A stretch of 31,679 nucleotides of DNA from Chloroflexi bacterium UBA4733. GTDB lineage: Bacteria > Chloroflexota > UBA4733. This document shows, in pieces, positions 1 to 6,842 of the stretch. Each line of letters opens with the position of its first letter. The first letter of the stretch is position 1. The position numbers were made by a program, and so were the translations under genes. A model generated the notes under the pieces. It saw only the letters and a list, made by a program, of their open reading frames with translations. It was not told where the DNA came from and made no database searches. Where the stretch lies: contig DHIZ01000254.1 in assembly GCA_002404055.1 (NCBI GenBank), forward strand, positions 1 to 31,679, written 5' to 3'.

Positions 1-108
1 GTTGTCGGCCGCCGCTGTGGGGGGTCGCAGCAGGCAGATGAGCTGCCCGCGCAGCGCTCGCAACCGCACGGTGGGCAGGCGGGAGGTAATTTCAGAACGG
101 CAGATCAT
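1..108 (-). CDS. Start of an unidentified protein, cut by left edge
   Basis: An ATG at 108-106 opens a minus-strand frame that overlaps the last 17 bases of ssb and stays open to the window edge (36 codons, beginning MICRSEITSR). A GTG at 69-67 in the same frame is an alternative start. The overlap with the upstream gene, same strand and same operon direction make a translationally coupled next gene plausible. There is no recognisable domain in so short a piece and no strong ribosome binding site, only a GGTGAG upstream of the ATG. It may also be chance open sequence. Confidence 0.3.
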   Translation of the reverse strand, partial: MICRSEITSRLPTVRLRALRGQLICLLRPPTAAADN

Positions 109-484
109 CGCCGCTCACCACCTGTCCGTCAACGGCGTCGGCGGCTTCGCCGCTCGGGCGGCGGTCCAACAGCACCACGTCGCTGGCGACGATCTCGGTG
201 CTGTGGCGCTGCTGGCCGTCCTGGCCGGTCCAGCTGCGATAGGAAAGGCGCCCTGAAATATAGAGCAGGCGCCCTTTGGCCAGGTAGGCGTTACAGAACT
301 CCGCGAGCGTCCCGAAAGCCACGATCCGGTGCCAGTCTGGGCCGGCATCCTCGTCGTGTTTGCCGGTCCGACGGTCCGTAGCGAGAGAGAATGTCGTCAC
401 CGGTTGACCACCGGCGGTGTACCGCATGGCTGGTTCGGCTCCGGTGCGGCCGATTAGGGCGACTTGGTTCAGCGACTTTGCCAC
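92..484 (-). CDS. ssb: Single-stranded DNA-binding protein
   Basis: Binds and protects single-stranded DNA during replication, repair and recombination and recruits partners through its C-terminal tip. The 130-residue product begins MAKSLNQVALIGRTGAEP and has the usual bacterial SSB OB fold: the LIGRTGAEPAMRYT strand, the TTFSLATDR strand and the DWHRIVAFG segment. It ends in the acidic tip DDLPF, which is the known docking site for SSB partners. The linker between fold and tip is short, so the protein is smaller than the roughly 160-180 residues common for housekeeping SSBs. The GTG start at 484-482 is preceded by AAAGGAG. It lies last of the recognisable genes in the minus-strand module with primase and helicase, which fits a dedicated replication set rather than the usual rpsF-ssb-rpsR context. 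Confidence 0.95.
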   Translation of the reverse strand: MAKSLNQVALIGRTGAEPAMRYTAGGQPVTTFSLATDRRTGKHDEDAGPDWHRIVAFGTLAEFCNAYLAKGRLLYISGRLSYRSWTGQDGQQRHSTEIVASDVVLLDRRPSGEAADAVDGQVVSGDDLPF

Positions 485-515
485 GATGAGGCTCCTTTGT
501 TGGTCGTAAACGGTG

Positions 516-536
516 CCGACGGGATAGTCCCGTCGG
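516..536. repeat. Perfect 9-bp inverted repeat upstream of ssb
   Basis: CCGACGGGA at 516-524 pairs perfectly with TCCCGTCGG at 528-536 around a 3-base loop. It sits in the 81-base gap between the primase and ssb, 31 bases before the ssb start. No T-run follows on the minus strand, so it is not a classical terminator. A processing or stabilising hairpin in the transcript is possible. Confidence 0.7.
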
Positions 537-565
537 TGGAAACTGGATGGGTGGTATTCAGGCTC

Positions 566-1618
566 TCAGGCAGCCGCGAGGCTCGTCGCGGCCGCACGTG
601 CCTGGAGGAAGGCGTCGTAACCGTCTGGTCGCAGCGCCAACTCCGCCAGGTCCTTGACGCCCGGCAGGATCAGCGCCTGCGCCCTCGAGCCGAGCGCCTG
701 TTGCAGCGCTGCGCTGGCGGCGCGGCCAGCATTATCGGCGTCCAAAGCGAGGTGCAGACGCGGGATACGTCGCAGCGCTTCAAGGATGGTGGGTGCCGCA
801 TGGGTGCCCGCCAGTGCCAGCGCCGGTTCGCCCCATTGCCGCAGCACGAGCAGGTCAAATACGCCCTCCACCAACGTCACCTGCGGCGCAGTACTTGCCG
901 TTTCCCAACCGAGGAGCGGCTTGGGGCCAGGCAATCCGAGATATTTCGGGGCGGCAGCGTTTGGGGCGATGAGGCGACCGAGCAGCCAGATGGGCTGGCC
1001 GGCGCGCACTTCTGGATAAACGAGACGCCCCGTGAATCGCTCGCGGCCGTCCCTTTGGAGTAGGCCGACGCGCCGAGCGGCCGTCACGGGGAGTCCTCGG
1101 TCACGCAGATAGGGAGTAAGCGTGGCGCCACAGGCGTAGCCAAGCTGACAGCGCTTCAGTGTCGACCGCTCCAATCCTCGCTTACCGCAATAGGTGAGCG
1201 CGGCCGGCTCGGCGAACAACTGGTGACGGTACAGTTCCACCGCGGCTGCCAGGACGGCACGCTCGGTGAAACTCCGTGCTGACGGTGCAGACTGCCGGTA
1301 GCGCCGCCGGCTAGCTGGCAGCGTGGAGCGAGCCACACTGATCGTCGGTGCATTGCCGACGATATGCCGCGCCGCCGCCCGGAAATCAAGACCTTCCATC
1401 CGCTGGACGAAGTTCAACACGTCGCCGTAGGCTCTGCACCCGAAACAGAAGTAGTGCTGGTCGGACGGATCAACCAGGAAGCTCGGCGTTCGGTCGTCGT
1501 GGAAGGGACAATGACCCATCAGGACCCGGCCTTGCTGGCGCAGTTCCACGCCGTAGTTGGCAAGCAGGTCGGTGAGGGGATAGGCGCGCTTGAGCGCGCT
1601 TGTGTCAACGCGCGGCAC
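566..1618 (-). CDS. DNA primase-like protein (CHC2 zinc finger + TOPRIM)
   Basis: Predicted to make RNA primers or to act as a primase-like accessory factor. The 350-residue product has an N-terminal CHC2 zinc finger with C37, H40, C58 and C61 (CPFH and CFGC), a middle region, and a TOPRIM domain with the EG motif at 251-252 (VEGVFDLL), the LDADNAG acidic motif (D293, D295) and a KD motif at 322-323. DnaG is normally about 600 residues with a helicase-binding C-terminus. That part is missing here, as in primases of plasmids, phages and integrative elements. The GTG start at 1618-1616 lies 12 bases after the helicase stop, so the two genes are closely coupled. The KYLGLPG segment before TOPRIM also fits the DnaG core. 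Primase family is clear, the exact role in this module is inferred. Confidence 0.87.
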   Translation of the reverse strand: MPRVDTSALKRAYPLTDLLANYGVELRQQGRVLMGHCPFHDDRTPSFLVDPSDQHYFCFGCRAYGDVLNFVQRMEGLDFRAAARHIVGNAPTISVARSTLPASRRRYRQSAPSARSFTERAVLAAAVELYRHQLFAEPAALTYCGKRGLERSTLKRCQLGYACGATLTPYLRDRGLPVTAARRVGLLQRDGRERFTGRLVYPEVRAGQPIWLLGRLIAPNAAAPKYLGLPGPKPLLGWETASTAPQVTLVEGVFDLLVLRQWGEPALALAGTHAAPTILEALRRIPRLHLALDADNAGRAASAALQQALGSRAQALILPGVKDLAELALRPDGYDAFLQARAAATSLAAA

Positions 1619-1630
1619 GCTGAGCGCCCG

Positions 1631-3466
1631 TCAGGCCGCTGCGGCAATGTCCGGCGGTAGCGCCGGAAGGAAGCGGGAGGGTTGCACGGCTACTCGACGA
1701 TTCCCCGACTGGCGGGACCGGCAACAGGTGAGATACAACCGACTCTGCGGCCGCGTTACGGCGACGTAGGCGATACAGCGTTCCTCTTGCAAACCGCCTA
1801 CCCCATCGCGTACGGCACGCGCGTGCGGCAGCAAGCCTTCCTCCCAGCCGACGACGAACACCACCGGCCACTCGCTGCCTTTTGCTGCATGCACAGTGAG
1901 CAGGTGGACGTGCTGCGCTGCGTCCTGATCCGGCAACTCGCCAAGTTCAAGTTCAGCCAGCCAGGTCGCCAGGTCCCCCGGTGTGTGCCCCGCCAGCGAA
2001 CGCAGGGCCAGGACGTGACGCAGGCGCACTGCACCGTCCGGTTGGCGAACGAGCCAGGTTCGGTAGCCGCTACGCTCCAGCACCATATCGACGAGTGCCG
2101 TCGGCGTCGCGACCGTCGCTTGATCGCGGAGTTGATGCAGTAGCGCCACCAGCCGCTCCAGGCGCGATGCCGGCACATTCAGGCGCCTGGCAACATCGCC
2201 CAAGGCAGCGACCGGCAGCGGGTGCGCACGCAAGATCGTGGCAAGTGAGGCCAGTCCACGCGGCGGCACGTCGACAATGCGGGCCAAGGCGTGGCCGTCC
2301 GTAGGATCGCAGGCCAGGCGCAGATAGGCCAGGACGTCGCCCACCTCGCGCCGATGTTGCAGATCGTCGGTGCCGCGCTGCCCGCAAGGAATCTGGCGAG
2401 ACCGCAGGGCCAGGACGAGCGAATGGGCCTGCTCGTTCGTCCGAAACAGGACAGCAATCTCGCCGAAGTTGCGAACCAATCCTTCCGCGTACAGGCGTGT
2501 AATCTCATCGGCCACGAAGTAGACTTCGGCGTGTTCGTCGTTTGCGACATGCAACACGGGCGTCGGGCCCAACGGGTTGCTCGTCCAGAGGTTCATGCGT
2601 CCTTGCAGGCCCGCGCCCACGGCATTCGCCACCTCCACAATCCGGGCGGTGGAGCGGAAGTTCTGGCGGAGAGCCACGATCCGTGTCTCCGGGAAGTCGC
2701 TGGGAAAGCTGCGCAACGCACGACCATCCGCACCGCGCCAGCCGTAGAGGCTCTGGGCCGGATCGCCGACGAGCACGAGGTGGTGATGCCGGGCCGCCAG
2801 CAAGCGGGCCAGGACATACTGGGCGGGACACACGTCCTGGCTTTCGTCGATCAGAATGGCGTGGTAGGCCACCTGGTAGCACGCTGCCATATCCGGACGC
2901 TGCACCAGCAGCCGGAGCGGCAAGAGTAGCATCGCCGGGTAGTCAAGGGCGCCGCGCTCGATGAGTCGCGCCTCGTAGGCGGTGGTGAGCGCAGTCACGA
3001 TTGGCGGCGCGGTCTCTCCGGTCAAGCGATACCGCTCCACCGCCTGTGCCAGTTTGGGTAACGGCCAGCGGTCCGGGCCGATGCTCAGCGTGGTTGCAAC
3101 CTCGCTCAGCAGCGCCCGAGCCGTCGCCTCGCCGTATATCGTCAGAGGCCCCGGGCGATAGCCGATGTCGGCCTGCCACTGACGGACCAAGCGGAGGCCA
3201 AAAGCATGGAATGTGCGTACTTCCACGGCGGCCATCGCCGCGTCTGGGGAGGCGTCCAGCCGGCAGCGGAGTTCCCGCGCCGCCTTGGCGCCGAAGGCAA
3301 GTGCCAGAATACTGGCAGCGCCAACAGCGCGTTCCTGGACGAGGTAGGCGATGCGTGCTGCCAACACCGCCGTCTTGCCCGCGCCTGGCCCGGCCACAAT
3401 GAGCATTGGCCCTTCAGGTGCGCGCACGGCCAGCCGCTGTTCAGCGGTCAGTTCGAATGCTGCCAC
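1631..3466 (-). CDS. UvrD/Rep/PcrA-type DNA helicase (SF1A)
   Basis: An ATP-driven 3'-5' helicase by family, for DNA repair or rolling-circle-type replication. I start it at the GTG 3466-3464, just after the small upstream gene's TGA, giving 611 residues. The frame is open further upstream but that part is shadow sequence of the neighbouring gene. Motifs in order: Q-motif (LTAEQRLAV), Walker A AGPGAGKT at 25-32, motif Ia AFGAKAARELR, motif II IDESQD, motif III VGDPAQSLYGWRGAD, motif IV LRQNFRST, motif V TVHAAKGSEW, and motif VI YVAVTRPQSRLYL. All catalytic motifs are intact. It is somewhat shorter than the 650-750 residues of UvrD/PcrA. It stands between a small unknown gene (5-base gap) and the primase (12-base gap), so it is probably co-translated with both. 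Confidence 0.92.
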   Translation of the reverse strand: MAAFELTAEQRLAVRAPEGPMLIVAGPGAGKTAVLAARIAYLVQERAVGAASILALAFGAKAARELRCRLDASPDAAMAAVEVRTFHAFGLRLVRQWQADIGYRPGPLTIYGEATARALLSEVATTLSIGPDRWPLPKLAQAVERYRLTGETAPPIVTALTTAYEARLIERGALDYPAMLLLPLRLLVQRPDMAACYQVAYHAILIDESQDVCPAQYVLARLLAARHHHLVLVGDPAQSLYGWRGADGRALRSFPSDFPETRIVALRQNFRSTARIVEVANAVGAGLQGRMNLWTSNPLGPTPVLHVANDEHAEVYFVADEITRLYAEGLVRNFGEIAVLFRTNEQAHSLVLALRSRQIPCGQRGTDDLQHRREVGDVLAYLRLACDPTDGHALARIVDVPPRGLASLATILRAHPLPVAALGDVARRLNVPASRLERLVALLHQLRDQATVATPTALVDMVLERSGYRTWLVRQPDGAVRLRHVLALRSLAGHTPGDLATWLAELELGELPDQDAAQHVHLLTVHAAKGSEWPVVFVVGWEEGLLPHARAVRDGVGGLQEERCIAYVAVTRPQSRLYLTCCRSRQSGNRRVAVQPSRFLPALPPDIAAAA

Positions 3467-3471
3467 GCCGG

Positions 3472-3762
3472 TCAAATCGGCAGGTCCGTGATCTCGGCCC
3501 AACGCACGTGCCGAGCGGCGGCGCAGAGCTGTTCGATGAGCGCCTCCGAAGCCTCCGGCGCCAGACTGCGAACCAGTTCGCCATCGGCTGTACGGCTGAG
3601 ATCGTGCCAGGCCGTAAGGTCGAGCACAGTGTGGTGCACCCGTAATCCCACGAGAACGGCATGCATCGCCGCCTGGGTACATGGACGCTGATGCCCAGCG
3701 AAAGCGAGGTATTGGGCAGTCCAGTACCCCACAAGATCCTCCACAGGCGATTCTCGTAGCAC
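3472..3762 (-). CDS. Small conserved-looking protein before the helicase
   Basis: I do not recognise a family. I choose the GTG at 3762-3760 because GGAAAGGAGC lies just upstream at good spacing; an ATG at 3786 would add 8 residues but would place that binding site inside the gene. The product is about 96 residues, mostly helical, with aromatic and His-rich stretches (VGYWTAQYLAF, RVHHTVLDLTAWHDL) and an acidic C-terminal half (APEASEALIEQLC). It has no signal peptide or membrane segment. It stops 5 bases before the helicase start, so it is likely coupled to it and could be a helicase cofactor. It does not appear as an independent frame from its own start because a longer frame runs through it. 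Confidence 0.7.
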   Translation of the reverse strand: MLRESPVEDLVGYWTAQYLAFAGHQRPCTQAAMHAVLVGLRVHHTVLDLTAWHDLSRTADGELVRSLAPEASEALIEQLCAAARHVRWAEITDLPI

Positions 3763-3820
3763 GGACCCGCTCCTTTCCGACAGCATCGTCTCGCAGCAAC
3801 TCCAAGCTGCGCCACGCGAA

Positions 3821-3854
3821 CAGTCCCCGGAGCCATATCCGGCTCCGGGGACTG
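3821..3854. repeat. Perfect 14-bp inverted repeat in operon gap
   Basis: CAGTCCCCGGAGCC at 3821-3834 pairs without mismatch to 3841-3854 around the 6-base loop ATATCC. It is the strongest hairpin in the module and fills the gap between the coiled-coil gene and the small gene. On the minus strand the stem is followed by TTCGCG, with no T-run, so processing, stabilisation or protein binding is more likely than simple termination. Confidence 0.75.
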
Positions 3855-3875
3855 ATGACCACGCGACCGGCCACG

Positions 3876-4952
3876 CTAACGGCCGGTGGAGCGGAGAGGA
3901 CGGGCCCGCTGGACAAAGGACTCGGCGACGATGCTGCCGACCTGGAAGTGGGGGGCACCGAGCGCACTGATGACCCGGTAGGCGCCTTCCGCCTCGTGCG
4001 CGACAACGACGCCGTAGGCCGGGAGGGGCAGGTAGCGCAGGAAACCAGTTACCTGCCGCTCCTTGCAGAGGCGGGCACACGCCGCCGCCCACACCCCTTT
4101 GAGTTGCTGGAGGAGGTGCTCAGGCAACCCTGCCAAATCCAGGCCCTCAAGTTGGGCGATGGCCTCACTCGCCGAGTGGCGATAGCTGCGCCGAGCAGCG
4201 TGCAATGCCTCTTCGGCAACGGCGACCTTGACAGCGTCGCGGCGATGCCGGATGCTGTCCTGGACGGAAGTTACGTCAGCGCTGTTGGGGTAGTCTTTGG
4301 CAAGGGTTCCCAGCATCGCCTCCGCTTCCTCAATCTTCCCCGCCGCCAGCGTTGCCTGCGCAGCGGCGAGACCTTCCTGGAGCCGCCGGGTGCCTTCCGC
4401 CTCGGCGGCTTCGGCTTGTCGGCGTTCCTCTTCCCGCTGTTGCTCCTCCAGCATGAGCGCCAGGGCCGGCTCTGCTGCCGCCGTTTCGTAGGCCATGCGA
4501 CGCTGTACCAGCAACTGCGCCGCCACGCCTTCCGCCTGCTCGGCGATCGTCACGACCGCAGCGGCTGCCCGGCGCGCGGTTGCCACGAAGGCTCTGCCTG
4601 CCAGGGTCTCGGCTTGCACACGCACCTGTTGCGCCTGCCGGGTAACCTGCACCGCTTCCTGATACGCAGCCTTCAGCGCTTCGTAGCGCTCCAGCAGACC
4701 CTGCGCAGCCTGCCGGGCCGCCTGGTCCTGCTGTGCCAGATCGGTCAGTGTCGCGCTGGCCGCCGCCAGTTGCGCCAGGAGCGCGTCGAGGTTGAGCGGC
4801 AAGTCTGCCGCATCTTCAGCGTCCATCACCATCGTAATGGGCGCGGATGGTTGCGGAGTTTCTTCCTCTGGAGGCTGGTCTGGCAAGTCAACGATAGGGA
4901 AATACGAGCCCAGATCGGTGAGACTGCGCAGGATGACGTTGGACTTTGGCAT
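3876..4952 (-). CDS. Coiled-coil / helical-repeat protein of unknown function
   Basis: No family is recognised. The start is the ATG at 4952-4950 with GAGAGGAGC just upstream, giving 358 residues; the frame is open further upstream only by chance. The N-terminal 40 residues are Pro/acidic and probably flexible (DLPDQPPEEETPQPS). Residues about 50-240 are almost wholly helical, rich in Ala, Gln, Glu and Arg, with strong coiled-coil character (LEEQQREEERRQAEAAEAEG), followed by a TPR-like helical pair (AAQATLAAGKIEEAEAMLGTL). The last 60 residues form a different, beta-rich segment (RYLPLPAYGVVVAHEAEGAYR). No membrane segment is seen. It is the second gene of the helicase-primase-SSB module, so a structural or replication-associated role is inferred from position only. 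Confidence 0.85.
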   Translation of the reverse strand: MPKSNVILRSLTDLGSYFPIVDLPDQPPEEETPQPSAPITMVMDAEDAADLPLNLDALLAQLAAASATLTDLAQQDQAARQAAQGLLERYEALKAAYQEAVQVTRQAQQVRVQAETLAGRAFVATARRAAAAVVTIAEQAEGVAAQLLVQRRMAYETAAAEPALALMLEEQQREEERRQAEAAEAEGTRRLQEGLAAAQATLAAGKIEEAEAMLGTLAKDYPNSADVTSVQDSIRHRRDAVKVAVAEEALHAARRSYRHSASEAIAQLEGLDLAGLPEHLLQQLKGVWAAACARLCKERQVTGFLRYLPLPAYGVVVAHEAEGAYRVISALGAPHFQVGSIVAESFVQRARPLRSTGR

Positions 4953-4997
4953 GAACTGCTCCTCTCGGTGAGCATTGTGCAAGGGCAAGTGACATAA

Positions 4998-5032
4998 ACG
5001 CTGGCAGCACCCTGCCCCGGCGCTGCCAGCGT
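4998..5032. repeat. Perfect 11-bp inverted repeat in operon gap
   Basis: ACGCTGGCAGC at 4998-5008 pairs with GCTGCCAGCGT at 5022-5032 around a 13-base loop, in the 98-base gap before the coiled-coil gene, 45 bases from its start. On the minus strand it is followed by TTTATG, a short T-run at best, so it could be a weak attenuator or a transcript-processing hairpin. Confidence 0.7.
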
Positions 5033-5050
5033 GGAAGAACTGGGACGTTC

Positions 5051-5557
5051 TTAGCCGCCGCGAACCGAACCGTTGCGAGCGTTGCCCAGGTCGGCCAACA
5101 GGGTCGCGACCTGACGAGCAGCGTCGGCGCTGGTCACGGTTGCCGGCGCCGTCCGGGACTTGGAAGGTACGGTGACGGCGAGGTACTGCTCGGCCAGGAC
5201 GGCGAGTACCTCGTCGGGAGCGAGCCGGCGCTCCGGCACGCTGAGCGCCAAACGGACCAGTTGGACCGTTCGGCCGTCTCCCCGTCGGCGCAAGAGGGAG
5301 AGCGCCGCCCGCTGCCCGTCCGGCAAGGAATCGACGACCAGCAGCGCCAGTGCTGGGGCCGTCGGAGCACCGGTGAGGCGCTGGAGACGACGGACGCCGT
5401 TGCCAAGCAAGTGTTGCCAGCGCCGGCGGCAGGCCCGGTCGCCGGAGACAACCTCGATGGGTATGGGGGGCGGGCGCAGGGTTATCCCCAGCCAGCAACC
5501 GGCGGCCGCGAGGCTGGCAACGAGCGACGCCACCAGCGGGATCAAGAGATGGGTCAT
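5051..5557 (-). CDS. Membrane-anchored protein of unknown function
   Basis: No family is recognised. The ATG at 5557-5555 is chosen because GAAAGGAGGG lies just upstream; this gives 168 residues. Residues about 4-27 form a hydrophobic segment (LLIPLVASLVASLAAAG) that ends in AAAGC, so it may be either an uncleaved membrane anchor or a poor lipobox. The rest is a soluble Arg-rich helical domain with hydrophobic strands (ALALLVVDSL, TVQLVRLALSV) and a disordered-looking C-terminal tail. It is the first gene of the minus-strand replication module, and if co-transcribed it may tether the module to the membrane. That is inference. Confidence 0.8.
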   Translation of the reverse strand: MTHLLIPLVASLVASLAAAGCWLGITLRPPPIPIEVVSGDRACRRRWQHLLGNGVRRLQRLTGAPTAPALALLVVDSLPDGQRAALSLLRRRGDGRTVQLVRLALSVPERRLAPDEVLAVLAEQYLAVTVPSKSRTAPATVTSADAARQVATLLADLGNARNGSVRGG

Positions 5558-5578
5558 ACCGACCCTCCTTTCAGCAAC

Positions 5579-5650
5579 GCCGGGGCAGGAAGCTTCCGAC
5601 TTCCCACCCCGGCACAACGACAGAACGGCCGGTCAGGCAATTCGACCGGC
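5579..5650. repeat. Two leader hairpins before the replication module
   Basis: GCCGGGG (5579-5585) pairs with CCCCGGC (5607-5613), and inside it GGAAG/CTTCC can add five more pairs. A second stem, GCCGGTC (5628-5634) with GACCGGC (5644-5650), lies beside it. Both would be in the leader of the first gene, the nearer one ending about 21 bases before the ATG and just before its ribosome binding site. Confidence 0.6.
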
Positions 5651-5715
5651 GGGGCAGCAGGCGACGGAACGCCGACGCTTGAGTCGTAACAAGCGCGAGT
5701 GTTCGTCAGCCGCGG

Positions 5716-5753
5716 GAAATAAATGAGGCCGAGCGCACAAAACGCTCGGCCTC
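5716..5753 (-). terminator. Rho-independent terminator after the decayed gene
   Basis: GAGGCCGAGCG (5725-5735) pairs perfectly over 11 bases with CGCTCGGCCTC (5743-5753), loop CACAAAA. Read on the minus strand the stem is followed by ATTTATTTC, a T-rich tail. It lies 23 bases after the stop of the minus-strand pseudogene, so it most likely ended that transcript and insulates the replication module downstream. There is no T-run on the plus-strand side. Confidence 0.65.
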
Positions 5754-5776
5754 GAATGTAGACAATGGGGAAAGGA

Positions 5777-6256
5777 TTAGCCGGAGACAGGAGTGACCGG
5801 CAGGGCGATCAGGCGGCGATGAAGCTGTAGGCGGCGTCCAGTACCGCGTTGGAATTCCGAGTGAATGTGAATGCGCGCACCGACGAACCATGCCTGAATG
5901 GTGTCAAGCCGATACCAGGCGCGCAGTGTCTGGACGATTTCATGGGCGGCGCATAGAAACTGTTCCTGAGCAGCGTTCGGGGAAGATAGTGCTTGTGCCC
6001 AGCTTTCCGATTAGGACCAGGCGAGGTGCTGGCAGTCGATCCGCAGTGACTACTCGCCGACAACTTCGGGCAAGGCATCATCCTCACGAGCCGGAAGAGT
6101 GGACTCGCGGGTCAGCACAACCATCGCGCGCTCTTTCGTCTCATCCAGCCGGAACACCGTTGCGGCATCCAGGACTACAATCAAGGATCGGATGAAGCAG
6201 CGTCGACGTTCAGGCAAGGTCGGTATCTCCCACGCAAATTGGAGCGTGAGATGGCT
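5777..6256 (-). pseudogene. Decayed minus-strand gene with in-frame stops
   Basis: One minus-strand frame reads like protein from about 6256 to a TAA at 5779-5777, but it is broken by TAG at 6052-6050 and TAA at 6013-6011, and has a TGA at 6259-6257 above it. The pieces carry strong G/C third positions and natural composition: LPERRRCFIRSLIVVLDAAT and VFRLDETKERAMVVL in the first, AAHEIVQTLRAWYRLD and IQAWFVGARIHIHSEFQ in the last. No start codon opens the final piece. A terminator follows the last stop. The family is not recognised; the RSLIVVLDA segment is reminiscent of the cytoplasmic part of some bacterial potassium-channel-like proteins, but I would not assign it. The 5' part is probably lost or frame-shifted above 6256. 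Confidence 0.55.
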
Positions 6257-6534
6257 TCAGGGCGCGCGACTGCTCAAGCCCGAAGGGTACTTGGCAGAGC
6301 CGACTGATCCGAAGAATCAGATGCTCTCTATCGTTTCCTCCCGTACAACGCGTTTCCCATAACGCCGATCCTCGGTGGTTACTGGTCCTGCATGAGGGCC
6401 GCCTTACCTCCCAGATGATCGCGTCGCCGGCCGCGCTTTGGAACGAATCCCAGGTGGCGCGACAGTCCCTGTCCGACTTTTGGGGGTAGAAAGTCGGCAA
6501 AACCACGTACAACGAGGTGATCTTACCCGGTCCG

Positions 6535-6555
6535 CCGTTATATGGCCGTTATACG
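6535..6555 (+). promoter_or_regulatory. Two phased CCGTTATAYG repeats upstream of dehydrogenase
   Basis: CCGTTATATG (6535-6544) and CCGTTATACG (6546-6555) repeat at exactly 11-base spacing, one turn of the helix, so both copies face the same side of the DNA. The same motif, read toward its gene in the same way, forms a four-copy array before the ImmA gene (13995-14045). In both places the array ends about 110 bases before a GGGGTATAGTGT box. A binding site for the XRE regulator of this window is the simplest guess. Confidence 0.5.
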
Positions 6556-6650
6556 GCAGAGCAGATTCGGATTTAATGCACAGCCTTGTAAGGCGGCAAA
6601 GGTCACGGTCGCTGTTGTACGCCAGTGGCACAGCCTATAGCGGGCTGACC

Positions 6651-6670
6651 ATACCCCTCCGGGGTATAGT
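6651..6670 (+). promoter_or_regulatory. 17-bp palindrome overlapping a TATAGT -10 box
   Basis: ATACCCCTCCGGGGTAT at 6651-6667 is a perfect 7-3-7 palindrome, and its right end overlaps TATAGT (6665-6670), a good -10 box. The palindrome matches the known shape of CsoR/CstR-family operators (ATACCC, short spacer, GGGTAT). No CsoR-type gene is in the window. No clear -35 box lies at 16-18 bases, so the promoter may need an activator. Confidence 0.45.
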
Positions 6671-6842
6671 GTCAGGGTTTAGGATTTTTGGCTCTGATTC
6701 GGGAGGTGGGAAGACTGATCGAGCGCATGGAGGCACCGCGCAGGGCCTGTTTGCTCCACTGGCCAGGACACCTCATGCGTCCAGCGTCCACACTCCCAGA
6801 ATCAAAGACTATGTCCAAGTTCCAAGCACAAAAGGAAAAGCC

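Noticed and set aside
3467..4006. Extra 180 codons at the N-terminus of the helicase frame
   Set aside because: The added part is Arg/Ser-rich, overlaps two other genes and precedes the family's normal start; the GTG at 3466 fits the helicase N-terminus.
3681..4997. Plus-strand frame (438 codons) opposite the coiled-coil gene
   Set aside because: Shadow of the minus-strand gene; no ribosome binding site and no family.
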